Part shown: one piece after another, positions 1 to 9,196 of the stretch | How the letters are laid out: every line of letters begins with the position of its first letter | How positions within the stretch are numbered: the stretch's first letter is position 1 | NCBI GenBank assembly: GCA_016928295.1 | Contig: JAFGLA010000057.1 | Coordinates: forward strand, 1-59,390 | Direction of reading: 5' to 3' | From: Opitutales bacterium | GTDB taxonomy: Bacteria; Verrucomicrobiota; Verrucomicrobiia; Opitutales; Oceanipulchritudinaceae | Length of the DNA: 59,390 bases | Notes under the pieces: model-generated | Told to the model about the DNA's origin: nothing | Databases searched by the model: none | The model's input: the letters and a program-made list of their open reading frames with translations, nothing else | Translations under genes and position numbers: made by a program

Positions 1-371
1 AGGAGCGTCTGTACGTGGCTGGCGTGGATGACAGCGGTTACTACAAGACGGATGATTTTGACGCCGCTTTTAGCGGGATTCCTGCCGGGGCGTGCAGCGT
101 TGTGATGTGTCACGACCCTGCCGGTTGGACCAAGGCGGCTGAAAAGGGCGCGGCGTTCATGCTTTCGGGCCACACGCACGGGGGGCAGATTTGCCTGCCC
201 GGCGGTTTTGCCCCCTTAACGCACAGCGACTGCCCGCGACAGCTCGTGGCCGGTGCCTGGACGCGCGGCCCACTTGTGGGTTACACTTCAAGGGGCACGG
301 GCGGGAGCCGCATCGCGGCGCGCTTCTTCTGCCCGGGCGAGATCGTCGTTCACACGCTCAGTTCTTCATGA
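1..371 (+). CDS. Metallophosphoesterase, C-terminal part (cut by window start)
   Basis: The reading frame is open from base 3 and has no start inside the window, so only about 123 C-terminal residues are seen. They carry the calcineurin-like phosphoesterase signature: a CHDP segment followed by SGHTHGGQ (the GHTH metal-binding motif near the C-terminus), preceded by a VAGVDD segment typical of the YkuE/YaeI-like membrane-associated branch. Members of this branch hydrolyse phosphodiester or pyrophosphate bonds, some in lipid A precursor metabolism. The exact substrate cannot be told from this fragment. Confidence 0.8.
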   Translation, partial: ERLYVAGVDDSGYYKTDDFDAAFSGIPAGACSVVMCHDPAGWTKAAEKGAAFMLSGHTHGGQICLPGGFAPLTHSDCPRQLVAGAWTRGPLVGYTSRGTGGSRIAARFFCPGEIVVHTLSSS

Positions 372-419
372 TTTGCGGAACAAAGTGACCTTTATGGACT
401 GTCAGAGAAGTATCCAAAT

Positions 420-1358
420 ATGAACAAACTCTCCCGATTGGATAATCTTCCATTTCCGCGCCTTGGTTCGCAAACAAGCAAGCTGCTTGGGCTTGCTTTT
501 GTGATGCTGACTCTTGCGGGCATGGCAGCGTTTGCCGAAAAGGAGGACGCTTCGGACCTTTCCGAGATAGAGGTTCCGCGTTACGAGCGGCTTGAACAAT
601 TTCCGTTTCGCGACGGGGAGAAGATTTTCTACAACCTGCGCTGGAGCGTGTTCGATGTCGGCGAGGCGGTGATGGAGTTCAGCGGCCCTGTGGAATGGGA
701 GGGGCAGCGTTGTTGGCAAGTATCGCTCACGGCGCGGACGAACGGCTTCGCGGACAAGATTTTCAAGGTGCGCGACTACAACGTCGTGTGGGTGGACGAG
801 GATTTCACCCATCCTGTTCATTACATAAAGAACCAGAAAGAGGGGCATACCGATCGGGAGGTTGTCGTCAGATTCGATTGGGAAAAGAACACCGCTCAAT
901 ACACCAACCGCGCAGACGCAAGGGAGCCTATCGAGGTATTGCCGGGCAGTTGGGACCCGCTGGGCATTACCTACCATGTGCGTAACCTTAAAACCGACGG
1001 AGTCACTCACTTCAGCATTCCGTCCACGGACGGGAAAAAGTGCACGATGACGGAAATCGACATTTCCGGCCCTTTGGATGTCAAGGTGCCCGCTGGTAAG
1101 TTCGAGGTAATTCTGCTTGAGCCGGATACGAAAGACCTTGGCGGTGTGTTTTCAAAGTCGGAGAAGGCGGGCATCAAGATATGGTTCAGTAACGACGAGC
1201 GGCATATCCCTGTCAAGATGGCGAGCAAGGTGGTTGTGGGCAGCTTTGTGGCCGAGATGACTCGCATCGAGGGGCCGGGCGCGGATGCGTATTCACCCAG
1301 GCAGGATGATGACGGCGCAGATGGGGACAGTCCAAAGCCGCGCCGCAGAGGGCGTTGA
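420..1358 (+). CDS. DUF3108 domain-containing exported protein
   Basis: 312 residues. A hydrophobic stretch at about residues 22-38 ending in AAFA looks like a signal peptide after an unusually long polar N-terminus. The body has the DUF3108 pattern: a LEQFPFRDGEKIFYNL start, a WSVFDVGEA segment and a VPAGKFEVILLEP segment near residue 225, i.e. a beta-rich periplasmic or outer-membrane-facing protein of unknown biochemical role. The C-terminus is a charged tail ending in PKPRRRGR. The start at 420 gives the signal peptide; no clear Shine-Dalgarno is visible. It lies 90 bases before rnhC and may be co-transcribed. Confidence 0.75.
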   Translation: MNKLSRLDNLPFPRLGSQTSKLLGLAFVMLTLAGMAAFAEKEDASDLSEIEVPRYERLEQFPFRDGEKIFYNLRWSVFDVGEAVMEFSGPVEWEGQRCWQVSLTARTNGFADKIFKVRDYNVVWVDEDFTHPVHYIKNQKEGHTDREVVVRFDWEKNTAQYTNRADAREPIEVLPGSWDPLGITYHVRNLKTDGVTHFSIPSTDGKKCTMTEIDISGPLDVKVPAGKFEVILLEPDTKDLGGVFSKSEKAGIKIWFSNDERHIPVKMASKVVVGSFVAEMTRIEGPGADAYSPRQDDDGADGDSPKPRRRGR

Positions 1359-1447
1359 TGGGCGTTTTCACTCTATATCCGAGTGGCCTGCCTGAAGATA
1401 CGCGCTTGCCGATTCGGCCCCTATCGGGCAAACATCGTTATACAACA

Positions 1448-2455
1448 ATGGCACGCAAGAAAAAGGCCCCGGAAGAGTCCGCCCCAAAGGAGAAGAAGCT
1501 CTCCATGTACACCATCGCGCTGGATAAGGCGCAGATGGAAAAGGTGCGCGCTTACGCGCAGGATCATTCCTGGGATCCTTTCTCGCCTGATTATTCGCTT
1601 TTCGGCTTCAAGAGCAAGGTGGCGAGCGTGACCGTGGTCGGCTACACAAGCGGCAAGCTGGTTATTAGCGGCAAGGGGACCGAGGAACTGGTGCAGAACT
1701 TTATCGAACCGGAAGTCACGGGCGTGGCTAAACTTGGCTACGACGAAGTGCACAATCCCGAATGGTTCCAGCCTCACGCGGGGCTTGACGAGGCGGGCAA
1801 GGGCGACGTGTTCGGGCCGGTCGTAGCCGCGACTGTCATTGCGGACGAGGCCGCGATACGCTCGTTCCTGAAGGCTGGCGTAAAGGACAGCAAGTCCTTG
1901 GTGGATAGCAATATCATGCGTCTTGAGGCGCTCATTCGCAAGACTCCCGGCGTCGTTGTGAAGACAGCCTTCTGCACGATGGCGCGTTACAACGAGCTGA
2001 TGTCCAAGCCGCAGGCGAACCTGAACAAGCTGCTCGCCTGGCTGCATGCGCGCGCTCTTGAGGGGGCGCTCGCCGAAAAGGATGTCGAATGGGGGCTTTT
2101 GGACCAGTTCAGCAAAACGCCTCTTGTGCAGCAGCAGATGAAAAAGGACGGCTATTCGTTCAATCTTCAGATGAGGACCAAGGGCGAGAGCGATCCCGTC
2201 GTCGCGGCGGCGTCGATTTGCGCAAGGGCGGAGTTTGTCCGCCAGATGCAGCAGCTTTCCGAACTGGCGGGCGAGGAGCTTAAAAAGGGCGCGGCGGGGC
2301 ACGTGAAGGCCCAGGCAAAGCGTTTGTCGGAGAAGTTCGGCGCGGAGTTTTTGACTAAGGTTTCCAAGATGCACTTTCGCACAATCAAGGAGGTGCTCGG
2401 CTTGCCCGTGGAGGAGAAGAAACCTTGGGGCGCATTTCGGCGCAAGGACAGCTAA
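1448..2455 (+). CDS. rnhC: Ribonuclease HIII
   Basis: 335 residues. RNase HIII cleaves the RNA strand of RNA-DNA hybrids. After a lysine-rich leader there is a TBP-like N-terminal substrate-binding domain (about residues 15-95), which separates HIII from HII, then the catalytic domain with DEAGKGD (first catalytic Asp-Glu), VKDSKSL and DPVVAAASICAR. I place the start at ATG 1448 (MARKKK); an upstream in-frame ATG at 1355 would add 31 residues of unlike composition. The next gene, 24 bases downstream, encodes the paralogous RNase HII, an unusual tandem. Confidence 0.9.
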   Translation: MARKKKAPEESAPKEKKLSMYTIALDKAQMEKVRAYAQDHSWDPFSPDYSLFGFKSKVASVTVVGYTSGKLVISGKGTEELVQNFIEPEVTGVAKLGYDEVHNPEWFQPHAGLDEAGKGDVFGPVVAATVIADEAAIRSFLKAGVKDSKSLVDSNIMRLEALIRKTPGVVVKTAFCTMARYNELMSKPQANLNKLLAWLHARALEGALAEKDVEWGLLDQFSKTPLVQQQMKKDGYSFNLQMRTKGESDPVVAAASICARAEFVRQMQQLSELAGEELKKGAAGHVKAQAKRLSEKFGAEFLTKVSKMHFRTIKEVLGLPVEEKKPWGAFRRKDS

Positions 2456-2479
2456 ACGGACACTTTATAGCACGCTTTC

Positions 2480-3256
2480 ATGGCCACACAGCGCAAGATG
2501 CTTCGCGGGTTCGACCTTCGCCGCATTCGGGATGCGGAGTGGGTCGCGGGCGTCGATGAGGCAGGGCGTGGTTGCCTCGCCGGGCCGGTTGTCGCGGGCG
2601 CAGTGCTTGTTCACCGCAGTTTTTACGAAGGGCACTGGTGCCGCCGCCATGCGCGGGAGATAAACGATTCCAAGCAGCTTGACGAGGCGCGTCGCGAGGC
2701 TGTGTACAGGCTCCTGCCGGAGCTTGTGGCCGAGGGGCTGGCTTTTTACGCGGCAGGGCTTGCGGACGCACGGGAGGTGGACAGCCTGAACGTTCTCGGT
2801 GCCACGCGGCAGGCGATGCGCCGCGCGCTTCACGAGGCTGGCAGACAAGCCGCAGGATGGGTTCGCCTGCCGGAGAAGGGGGTGGACGAGGGCCTGTTCG
2901 ATGTCGCGGCTCAGGGCCTGCCTGTGGCGCTTGTAATGGTGGACGGGCTGCCGCTAAAGCCCTTTCCTTACGAACACAGTGCCATAGTGCAGGGCGATGG
3001 GAAAAGCCTTGTAATTGCGCTCGCCTCCATCGTGGCCAAGGTGACGCGCGACCGGCTCATGTGCGGGCTGGACGAGGACTATCCGCAGTACGGTTTTGCC
3101 CGTCACAAGGGCTACGGCACGGTGCAGCATCGGGAGGCTTTGCGCGAACACGGGCCATGTGAGTTGCATCGGGCCAGTTTCCTTGGCAAGATTCTTGAGT
3201 GCGAAGCAGGGCCGGACTTGCAGTCTGGTTTCGACTTTGCCGCGCTGTCTGGTTAA
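2480..3256 (+). CDS. rnhB: Ribonuclease HII
   Basis: 258 residues. RNase HII removes ribonucleotides misincorporated into DNA and cleaves RNA-DNA hybrids. The family motifs are in order: GVDEAGRGCLAGP near residue 25, NDSKQL near 65, a VDGLPL segment with the catalytic Asp near 155, SIVAKVTRD near 188, and HKGYGT followed by H. Unlike RNase HIII it has no TBP-like N-terminal domain. It sits between rnhC and pdxJ on the same strand, 24 and 13 bases away, so these are probably one transcript. Confidence 0.93.
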   Translation: MATQRKMLRGFDLRRIRDAEWVAGVDEAGRGCLAGPVVAGAVLVHRSFYEGHWCRRHAREINDSKQLDEARREAVYRLLPELVAEGLAFYAAGLADAREVDSLNVLGATRQAMRRALHEAGRQAAGWVRLPEKGVDEGLFDVAAQGLPVALVMVDGLPLKPFPYEHSAIVQGDGKSLVIALASIVAKVTRDRLMCGLDEDYPQYGFARHKGYGTVQHREALREHGPCELHRASFLGKILECEAGPDLQSGFDFAALSG

Positions 3257-3269
3257 CATATGTAAGATA

Positions 3270-4034
3270 ATGGCAGACAATAACATACTGCTTGGCGTGA
3301 ACGTAGATCACGTCGCCACCGTTCGTCAGGCCCGCTACCGCGAGATTGGCCGCGCTTGCGGTCAGATTGTGGAGCCGGACCCGATCGCATGGGCGCTCGC
3401 CGCAGAGCGTGCCGGTGCGGACGGCATCACGATGCATTTGCGCGAGGACCGCCGCCATATGCAGGACGAGGACGTTCGCCGTATGCGCGCCTGCATTGCG
3501 ACGAGGCTCAATCTTGAAATGGCCTGCACAGAGGAGATGACTGCGTTTGCTCTGGCCATCAAGCCGGACTTCGCCTGTCTTGTGCCGGAGAATCGTACCG
3601 AGGTGACCACCGAGGGCGGGTTGGATGTGGCCGGTCAGATGGACAGGGTGGGGCAGGTCGTGCGCACTCTCAACGACGCTGGCATTGTGACGAGTCTCTT
3701 TATTGATCCGGAGGCATCCCAGATCGACGCAGCCGCCGAGCTTGGCAGCCCGCTAATCGAGCTGCATACGGGCGCTTTTTCAAACGCATGGCACGTCCCC
3801 GCCGCGCGTGTGGCGGAGCTTCTCAAGCTGGAGCGTGCCGTGGAATACGCCGTTACGCTCGGCCTTACGGTCAATGCGGGGCACGGCGTCAATTACGTGA
3901 ACGTAGCGGACATTCGCCGCATCGAGGGTATTCACGAGCTTAACATCGGGCACAGCATCGTTTCCCGCGCTTTGTTCACAGGTGTGGACGAGGCAGTGGG
4001 GCGCATGAAGGCTCTTATCCGGGGGCTTTTGTGA
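3270..4034 (+). CDS. pdxJ: Pyridoxine 5'-phosphate synthase
   Basis: 254 residues, normal for the family. PdxJ condenses 1-deoxy-xylulose 5-phosphate with 3-amino-1-hydroxyacetone 1-phosphate in the last ring-forming step of DXP-dependent vitamin B6 synthesis, in the cytoplasm. Diagnostic segments are GVNVDHVATVRQAR at the N-terminus, HLREDRRHM near residue 55, FIDPEASQI near 140, and LNIGHSIVSRAL near the C-terminus. The ATG at 3270 gives the canonical N-terminus; longer in-frame versions overlap rnhB. Its stop overlaps the GTG start of acpS, the familiar pdxJ-acpS coupling. Confidence 0.95.
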   Translation: MADNNILLGVNVDHVATVRQARYREIGRACGQIVEPDPIAWALAAERAGADGITMHLREDRRHMQDEDVRRMRACIATRLNLEMACTEEMTAFALAIKPDFACLVPENRTEVTTEGGLDVAGQMDRVGQVVRTLNDAGIVTSLFIDPEASQIDAAAELGSPLIELHTGAFSNAWHVPAARVAELLKLERAVEYAVTLGLTVNAGHGVNYVNVADIRRIEGIHELNIGHSIVSRALFTGVDEAVGRMKALIRGLL

Positions 4035-4507
4035 GCGATTTGGGCGATAGTTCAGCGCCTGCTGCGGCAGAGTTGTCCGTTCAAATGGGTGGGGCTTTCG
4101 CGAATCCCGGGGCGGGCGGATTTGTAGTCGGTCTTGGGGCGGACATTGTCGAGGTCGCCCGTGTGCAGAGGGCGATCGAGCGCAGCGGGGAGCATTTTCT
4201 CAAGCGCGTATTTACCGACGTGGAGATTGCATACTGCTCGTCAAAGGCGCGGCCCTTCCCGCACTATGCGGCACGTTTCGCGGCCAAGGAGGCCATTTCA
4301 AAGGCTTTTGGGACGGGTATTGGCGCGGAGTTGTCCTGGAAGAGCATGGGCGTTGTCCACGGAGAGCGCGGGCAGGCGCTTGTCGTATTGGACGGCAAGG
4401 CGTCGGAGCTGCTTGCGACCCTCGGGGGCGATGCCGTCGCGCTCACTTTGTCCCATACCGCGGGCAATGCGCTGGCCGTAGCAATGCTGCTCAAACGGGG
4501 AGCGTAG
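4031..4507 (+). CDS. acpS: Holo-[acyl-carrier-protein] synthase
   Basis: AcpS transfers 4'-phosphopantetheine from CoA to apo-ACP. Motifs are GLGADIVEVARV (Mg-binding Asp) near residue 33 and RFAAKEAISKAFGTG near 82. The GTG at 4031 overlaps the pdxJ stop, giving 158 residues; this is about 30 longer than usual, and the extra N-terminus is Ser/Ala/Gly-rich without family similarity. An internal ATG at 4085 would give a nearer-normal 140-residue protein, so the true start is uncertain. It ends 3 bases from the convergent phoU, with no visible terminator between. Confidence 0.92.
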   Translation: MSDLGDSSAPAAAELSVQMGGAFANPGAGGFVVGLGADIVEVARVQRAIERSGEHFLKRVFTDVEIAYCSSKARPFPHYAARFAAKEAISKAFGTGIGAELSWKSMGVVHGERGQALVVLDGKASELLATLGGDAVALTLSHTAGNALAVAMLLKRGA

Positions 4508-4510
4508 TGT

Positions 4511-5218
4511 CTATGCGCCCTGTTCGGGGTCTTCTTCTCGCGTTTGGGCTTTGGCTTCTTTGACGCTTGTGGAGTGGCGGATGTCTTCGGCTTTGTAGAG
4601 GAAGACCACTTCTTCGGATATGTTCGAGGCGTGGTCGGCTATGCGTTCGAGGCTCTTGGATATGAAAATGAGGTCGAGGCAGGCCGTGACTTTGTTCGGG
4701 TCTTGCCGGATCATTTCTGTCAGGGTCGCGTAATTCTGCTTGTGCAGGCGGTCAACTTCCTTGTCGCGCATGGGGATGGCGGCGGCCATTTCGGCGTCTC
4801 CGTCGATAAAGCTGTCGATGGAGTCGCGCAGCATGTCGAGAGTGAGGCTGACCATGGCGGGTATGCCCAGAAAGTCCTTGATCGGCAGCCCCGCGTCGAG
4901 TTTGAGCACACGGCGGGCGATGCTTGTCGCCTCGTCACCCACGCGTTCAAGGTCGTGCGCTGCCTTCATTCCGACGGTGAGCAGGCGCAAATCCCGCGCA
5001 ACGGGGCCTCGCATGGAGATGTAGCGGATGGCTTCGGCGTCGATTACGACTTCGAGCTGGTCAATGGCGTCGTCCTTATCAAGCACGGACTTGGCAAAGT
5101 CCACGTTCGATTCCATCAGCGCGCGGCTGGCAAAGCGGACCACCTCTATGCATCTCTCGCCCATTAGCAAAAGGTTGGAACGGAATTGCTCTAGCTCGCT
5201 GTGGAAGAAACGCTTCAT
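4511..5218 (-). CDS. phoU: Phosphate-signalling protein PhoU
   Basis: 235 residues, all-helical, with two PhoU repeats. Family features are an initial FHSELEQFRSNLLLMG segment, AEAIRYISMRGPVARDLR, MKAAHDLERVGDEATSIARR, and a second repeat with DLIFISKSLERIADHASNISEEVVFL. PhoU connects the Pst transporter to the PhoR/PhoB two-component system and represses uptake when phosphate is plentiful. It is the last gene of the pstSCAB-phoU group, 197 bases after pstB; that gap contains nothing I can recognise. Confidence 0.95.
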   Translation of the reverse strand: MKRFFHSELEQFRSNLLLMGERCIEVVRFASRALMESNVDFAKSVLDKDDAIDQLEVVIDAEAIRYISMRGPVARDLRLLTVGMKAAHDLERVGDEATSIARRVLKLDAGLPIKDFLGIPAMVSLTLDMLRDSIDSFIDGDAEMAAAIPMRDKEVDRLHKQNYATLTEMIRQDPNKVTACLDLIFISKSLERIADHASNISEEVVFLYKAEDIRHSTSVKEAKAQTREEDPEQGA

Positions 5219-5415
5219 GATGGTGTAAAAGGGCTGTTGAGTTGTTTTGGGGCAGAATAGTCGGGAGGATTGGGGGAGATATGCCCTGCCTGATTGGGCG
5301 CAGATAGGATTATCGCATGAAAGGGTGCTGAATGAAAGCGGAGACTGTATTGTTCACAAAGATGGAATACTCGGGGGTTGCGATGTGCTGTGTTTCGCCG
5401 CCGCGCAGTGCTTTT

Positions 5416-6279
5416 TTAACCGAAGCGGCCTGATACGTAGGCTTCTGTCTGCGCGTCGCCCGGGTTCAGAAATATCTGCTCTGTGTGGTTAAACTCGATC
5501 AGGTTGCCGAGGTAGAAGAATGCCGTTTTGTCGGACACTCGGGCGGCCTGCTGCATGTTGTGGGTCACTATCACGATTGTGAACTGTTTCTTCAGTTCGT
5601 GTATCAGTTCCTCAACCCTTGCCGTGGCTATCGGGTCTAGCGCGGAGCAGGGTTCGTCCATGAGCAGGATTTCCGGCTCCACGGCGATCGCGCGTGCTAT
5701 GCAGAGGCGTTGCTGCTGGCCGCCGGATAGGCCCAGGCCGCTTTCGTGCAGGCGGTCCTTCACCTCGTCCCAGAGGGCGGAGCCGCGAAGGCTCTTTTCC
5801 ACGACTTCGTCGAGGTCGCGCTTGCGCTTGCGGCCCTGTATCTTGAGTCCGTAGGTGATGTTGTCGTAGATGGACATCGGGAATGGGTTCGACTTCTGGA
5901 ACACCATGCCGACGTGCTTGCGAAGCTCTATGACATCCACTCCGCTTTCGTAGATGTTGGCGCCGTTGATTAGCAGTTCCCCTTCGGCGCGGGTCGCGTC
6001 TATGAGGTCGTTCATGCGGTTCATGCAGCGCAGTAGCGTGCTCTTTCCGCAGCCGGAAGGGCCGATGAAGGCCGTGACTTCCTTTTCGAGAATGCTCAGG
6101 TTTATGCCGTGCAGGGCCTGCTTGTCAGCGTAGAAGAAGTCGAGGTCGCGCACTTCTATCGCCACGCGGCCCGTGCTGGTGGACTCGCTTGGTTTGCGAG
6201 GCGTTGGCATGGCTTTGTGGAGGGGCTTTTTCTCGTTCATGGCGGCTGCCTGTACGGTGTTGCTTGAAGTTGTTGACAT
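5416..6279 (-). CDS. pstB: Phosphate ABC transporter ATP-binding protein
   Basis: 287 residues. PstB is the ATPase of the high-affinity phosphate importer. It shows Walker [10 protein letters not shown] near residue 73, a Q-loop in [12 protein letters not shown], the ABC signature [14 protein letters not shown], Walker [15 protein letters not shown] and the switch His in VTHNMQQA. About 35 residues of Ser/Thr/Lys-rich sequence precede the ABC domain; an internal ATG (residue 14 or 24) may be the real start. It lies directly after pstA in the operon. Confidence 0.96.
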   Translation of the reverse strand: MSTTSSNTVQAAAMNEKKPLHKAMPTPRKPSESTSTGRVAIEVRDLDFFYADKQALHGINLSILEKEVTAFIGPSGCGKSTLLRCMNRMNDLIDATRAEGELLINGANIYESGVDVIELRKHVGMVFQKSNPFPMSIYDNITYGLKIQGRKRKRDLDEVVEKSLRGSALWDEVKDRLHESGLGLSGGQQQRLCIARAIAVEPEILLMDEPCSALDPIATARVEELIHELKKQFTIVIVTHNMQQAARVSDKTAFFYLGNLIEFNHTEQIFLNPGDAQTEAYVSGRFG

Positions 6280-6327
6280 TGAGAAAATACTGCGAGTTCG
6301 CGCTGGAGAAAGAATAATCGTGCTGCC

Positions 6328-7377
6328 TTACCAGCGGTAGCGTTCGCGCGCTTTTTGGCGAAGGTAAATGGATAGAATCGCTATGGTGGCCACGACCATC
6401 ATGAACACGAGGGCCGTTCCGTACTGCATACGCGCTGTGTACTCGTTTTGCGGAATCTTGGAGCTTACGACGTAAATGTGGTAGGGAAGGGCCATCACGC
6501 CCTGCTTTAAGAAGCCCCAGAAGCTGTCCACTTCCCATGGCATCTTGTCGCGCATAGCGTATGCCGCTGTGAACATGATGGGTGCCGTTTCGCCGGCTAC
6601 TCTCGCCACGCTCAGGACGGAGCTTGTCAGTATGCCCGGCATTGCGTAGGGGAGGACGTTTGTGCGGATGGTCTGCCACTTTGTGGCTCCAAGGGCCAGC
6701 GCGCCTTCTCTAAAGCCCTTTGGCACGGCGCGGAGGGACTGTTCGCTCGCTGTTATGATGATGGGCAGCACCATGAAGGCCAGCGTGAACCAGCCTGCAA
6801 TGAGCGACACGCCCCAGCCGAGGAAGAGCACGAAGAGGCCCATGCCGAAGAGGCCGAACACTATGGAGGGCACGCCCGCAAGGTTCACGATGGACAGGCG
6901 GATGGCGCGTATGAACTTTGTGTCGCGTGCGTATTCGCTAAGGTAAATCGCGCTTAGTATGCCCAGCACTAGCGCGATTATCATCGAGCCTATGACTAGC
7001 ATTATCGTGCCTATGATGGCGGGTAGGATGCCGCCGCCGGAATAGGCGTAGGTTTCCGTCTTTATGCTTGTTGCGTCCAGTCCGTTCTCGGTTATCCAGT
7101 TTCTGAACGTGCTGTCGGCCATTTCCATTTTCTCGCCCTGCCATTCAAAGACGTGCAGCGTCTCGGGGCTTTGGGTGAGAAACTCGACGTTTACAAAGGG
7201 GAAGCTGCTGCTGAAGACGGTGCCCGCGCCTTTGATTATGATGTCGAGAAAGAGGTAGCTGGCGCACAATATCACAAAATAGGTCATAAGGCGCAGCGTG
7301 CTCGTCACGATGCGTTCGCGCCTGTAAAGCCAGCTCTTGGCGTTGTATTGAAAGGGGTTCTGTTTGTTTTCGCTCAT
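6328..7377 (-). CDS. pstA: Phosphate ABC transporter permease PstA
   Basis: 349 residues, six expected membrane helices. The binding-protein-dependent permease signature with the EAA loop is seen in [18 protein letters not shown], and [14 protein letters not shown] is typical of PstA. A periplasmic stretch of about 60 residues (roughly 55-115) between the first two helices is longer than in the E. coli protein. It starts 8 bases after pstC, implying translational coupling. Confidence 0.95.
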   Translation of the reverse strand: MSENKQNPFQYNAKSWLYRRERIVTSTLRLMTYFVILCASYLFLDIIIKGAGTVFSSSFPFVNVEFLTQSPETLHVFEWQGEKMEMADSTFRNWITENGLDATSIKTETYAYSGGGILPAIIGTIMLVIGSMIIALVLGILSAIYLSEYARDTKFIRAIRLSIVNLAGVPSIVFGLFGMGLFVLFLGWGVSLIAGWFTLAFMVLPIIITASEQSLRAVPKGFREGALALGATKWQTIRTNVLPYAMPGILTSSVLSVARVAGETAPIMFTAAYAMRDKMPWEVDSFWGFLKQGVMALPYHIYVVSSKIPQNEYTARMQYGTALVFMMVVATIAILSIYLRQKARERYRW

Positions 7378-7385
7378 GGCAGGGC

Positions 7386-9038
7386 CTATTTTTCAGCGAT
7401 GCTGTAACGGCGCATGATTTTTTGCGCCATGTAGTTGATGAGCAGTGATATGAAAAAGAGCAGAGTGCCGACAAGGAACAGGGCGCGGTAGTGGATGCTG
7501 CCGGCGACTACTTCGCCCATTTCTTGCGCGACAAGGCCGGTCATCGTGTGCACGGGCTGAAAGATTGAGCTAAGCCCGTCGCTGAAGTCGGGGATGGAGA
7601 TTCGGTTGCCTGCGCAGAGTAGTACGACCATCGTCTCGCCGATCACGCGGCCAAAGCCGAGGAGGATTGCCGATATCATGCCGGATATGGCCGTTGGTAT
7701 CACGATGCGTATGGTGGTCTGGAGCTTTGTCGCGCCGACGGCGAGCGAGGCTTCCTTGAAGGCCTTGGGCACGTTGTTGAGTGCGTCTTCGGCAAGGGTG
7801 AAGATTGTGGGCACGGCCATGAGCGCGAGCAGGCAGCCTGCCGTGAAGGCGTTCAGGCGTTCGGATATAGGGAAGCCGGGTATCCAGGAGAATATGGCCC
7901 AGCCGGAGGCGTCGCGCACGAATTGTCCCCATACAATTACGCCGAAAAAGCCTATTACTACCGATGGGATGGCGGAGATGAACTCGATGTACGGTTTGAT
8001 GAACTTCTGCTCGCGCAGGCTGGCAAACTGGTTGACGTATATGGCTCCGGCAATGCCCAGGGGCACGGCGAAGAAGAGGGCGATCAGCGATACTATGACC
8101 GAGCCTGTGAGCAGGGGGAGCACTCCGTACCAGTCCTGAAAGTAGCTGTTTGTGACCCAGCTTTTGCCGAAGAGAAAGTTTGTTATGCGGTAGGCGAATG
8201 GAACGGGTTTTTCGGGGTTCCAGGTGGCGAGGGTGGCCTCGGTGCTGTGCGAGACTCTTATAAAGCGCTCCGCCTTCTCGCGGAAGCGTTCCATCTCCTT
8301 GGCCAGATGGGGGCCGCCGTCGGGGATGCGTGTCAGGAGTTTTTCTATGTCGTTGCGCAGCTTGGCGTTCACTTCCTTGTAGCGGGGCAGCTCTTCGATG
8401 AGGGCGGCGCGGCGTTGGTCCAGATCCACTACGTTTACGGTTACGGCGTCTGCGCTCTGCTGGAGGTCTTCGGCCTTTTGTCCGCTTGCGCGTCCGGCGT
8501 CGGAGAGGAGGTTGTCGCGCTCCTGCGCCTTGTTTAGGTAGGTCTTGTACTGGTCGCGCAGGTTGATGGCCACTTCGGACACTTCTTTTATGTAGCGGTC
8601 CAGCGGGCGCACGGTTTTGCGCAGTTCCATCGTGTAGCGGTTCAGCTCTTTTAGCTGTGCGCGGGCTTGTTCAAGCTCCAGCCCTTCGTTCATCAGGTAG
8701 CGGATTTCGCGCGCTTCGACTTTTGTCAGGTAGCGGGGCAGATCGTTGTACGCGTCCAGCTCCACGCGCATGTAGTCCACGTATTCGAGGCCGCTTTTGC
8801 GGTAGGTTTCAAGCTCTCTTGCGTTTTGGCCGACAAAGCCCGCGCCTTCTTTGAAGAGGAAGACCATGATGAGTACCAGCACAACGATGGCCAGTGTGGC
8901 GTTGCCGCCGAAGAAGACGCGCACGACGTCGTCGCTGTCCAGCCCCATGAAGCGCAGGCGGCGACTGCGGAACTTTTTCGCAGTCTCGTCGTTGCGTCCA
9001 TCGTTTTGTGCAGGTGCTTGCTTGTCTTTGTTCATCAA
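7386..9038 (-). CDS. pstC: Phosphate ABC transporter permease PstC with long coiled-coil insertion
   Basis: 550 residues, against about 300-320 in typical PstC. The C-terminal 230 residues are an ordinary permease: [30 protein letters not shown], an EAA loop in [18 protein letters not shown] and [10 protein letters not shown]. The first membrane helix (about residues 46-64) is separated from these by roughly 220 charged, helical residues, predicted to be a periplasmic coiled coil. Long PstC variants are known in several phyla, but the role of the insertion is unclear. A polar cytoplasmic N-terminus of about 40 residues precedes helix 1. Confidence 0.93.
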   Translation of the reverse strand: MMNKDKQAPAQNDGRNDETAKKFRSRRLRFMGLDSDDVVRVFFGGNATLAIVVLVLIMVFLFKEGAGFVGQNARELETYRKSGLEYVDYMRVELDAYNDLPRYLTKVEAREIRYLMNEGLELEQARAQLKELNRYTMELRKTVRPLDRYIKEVSEVAINLRDQYKTYLNKAQERDNLLSDAGRASGQKAEDLQQSADAVTVNVVDLDQRRAALIEELPRYKEVNAKLRNDIEKLLTRIPDGGPHLAKEMERFREKAERFIRVSHSTEATLATWNPEKPVPFAYRITNFLFGKSWVTNSYFQDWYGVLPLLTGSVIVSLIALFFAVPLGIAGAIYVNQFASLREQKFIKPYIEFISAIPSVVIGFFGVIVWGQFVRDASGWAIFSWIPGFPISERLNAFTAGCLLALMAVPTIFTLAEDALNNVPKAFKEASLAVGATKLQTTIRIVIPTAISGMISAILLGFGRVIGETMVVLLCAGNRISIPDFSDGLSSIFQPVHTMTGLVAQEMGEVVAGSIHYRALFLVGTLLFFISLLINYMAQKIMRRYSIAEK

Positions 9039-9196
9039 GAGAAAACGGCTCTTTTCTGGCTTAAAACCTCATCCGGCGTCCCGGTAGTTCTCGGGGCGCC
9101 GGATGAAATGAAGAGGGAGAACGGGGGTGTCTGCAAATGTGGTGTCCGTTGTGTCGGTCTGCGTTGTTTGCAGAGGTTCCCCTTGGGATTGATTGA

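Noticed and set aside
1380-1447. TTGCCGAT/ATCGGGCAA hairpin before rnhC as a tRNA or terminator
   Set aside because: No cloverleaf or T-loop, and no T-run; a small imperfect stem of doubtful meaning.
3096-3269. Longer pdxJ start at 3096
   Set aside because: Would overlap rnhB by 160 bases; the canonical PdxJ N-terminus begins at 3270.
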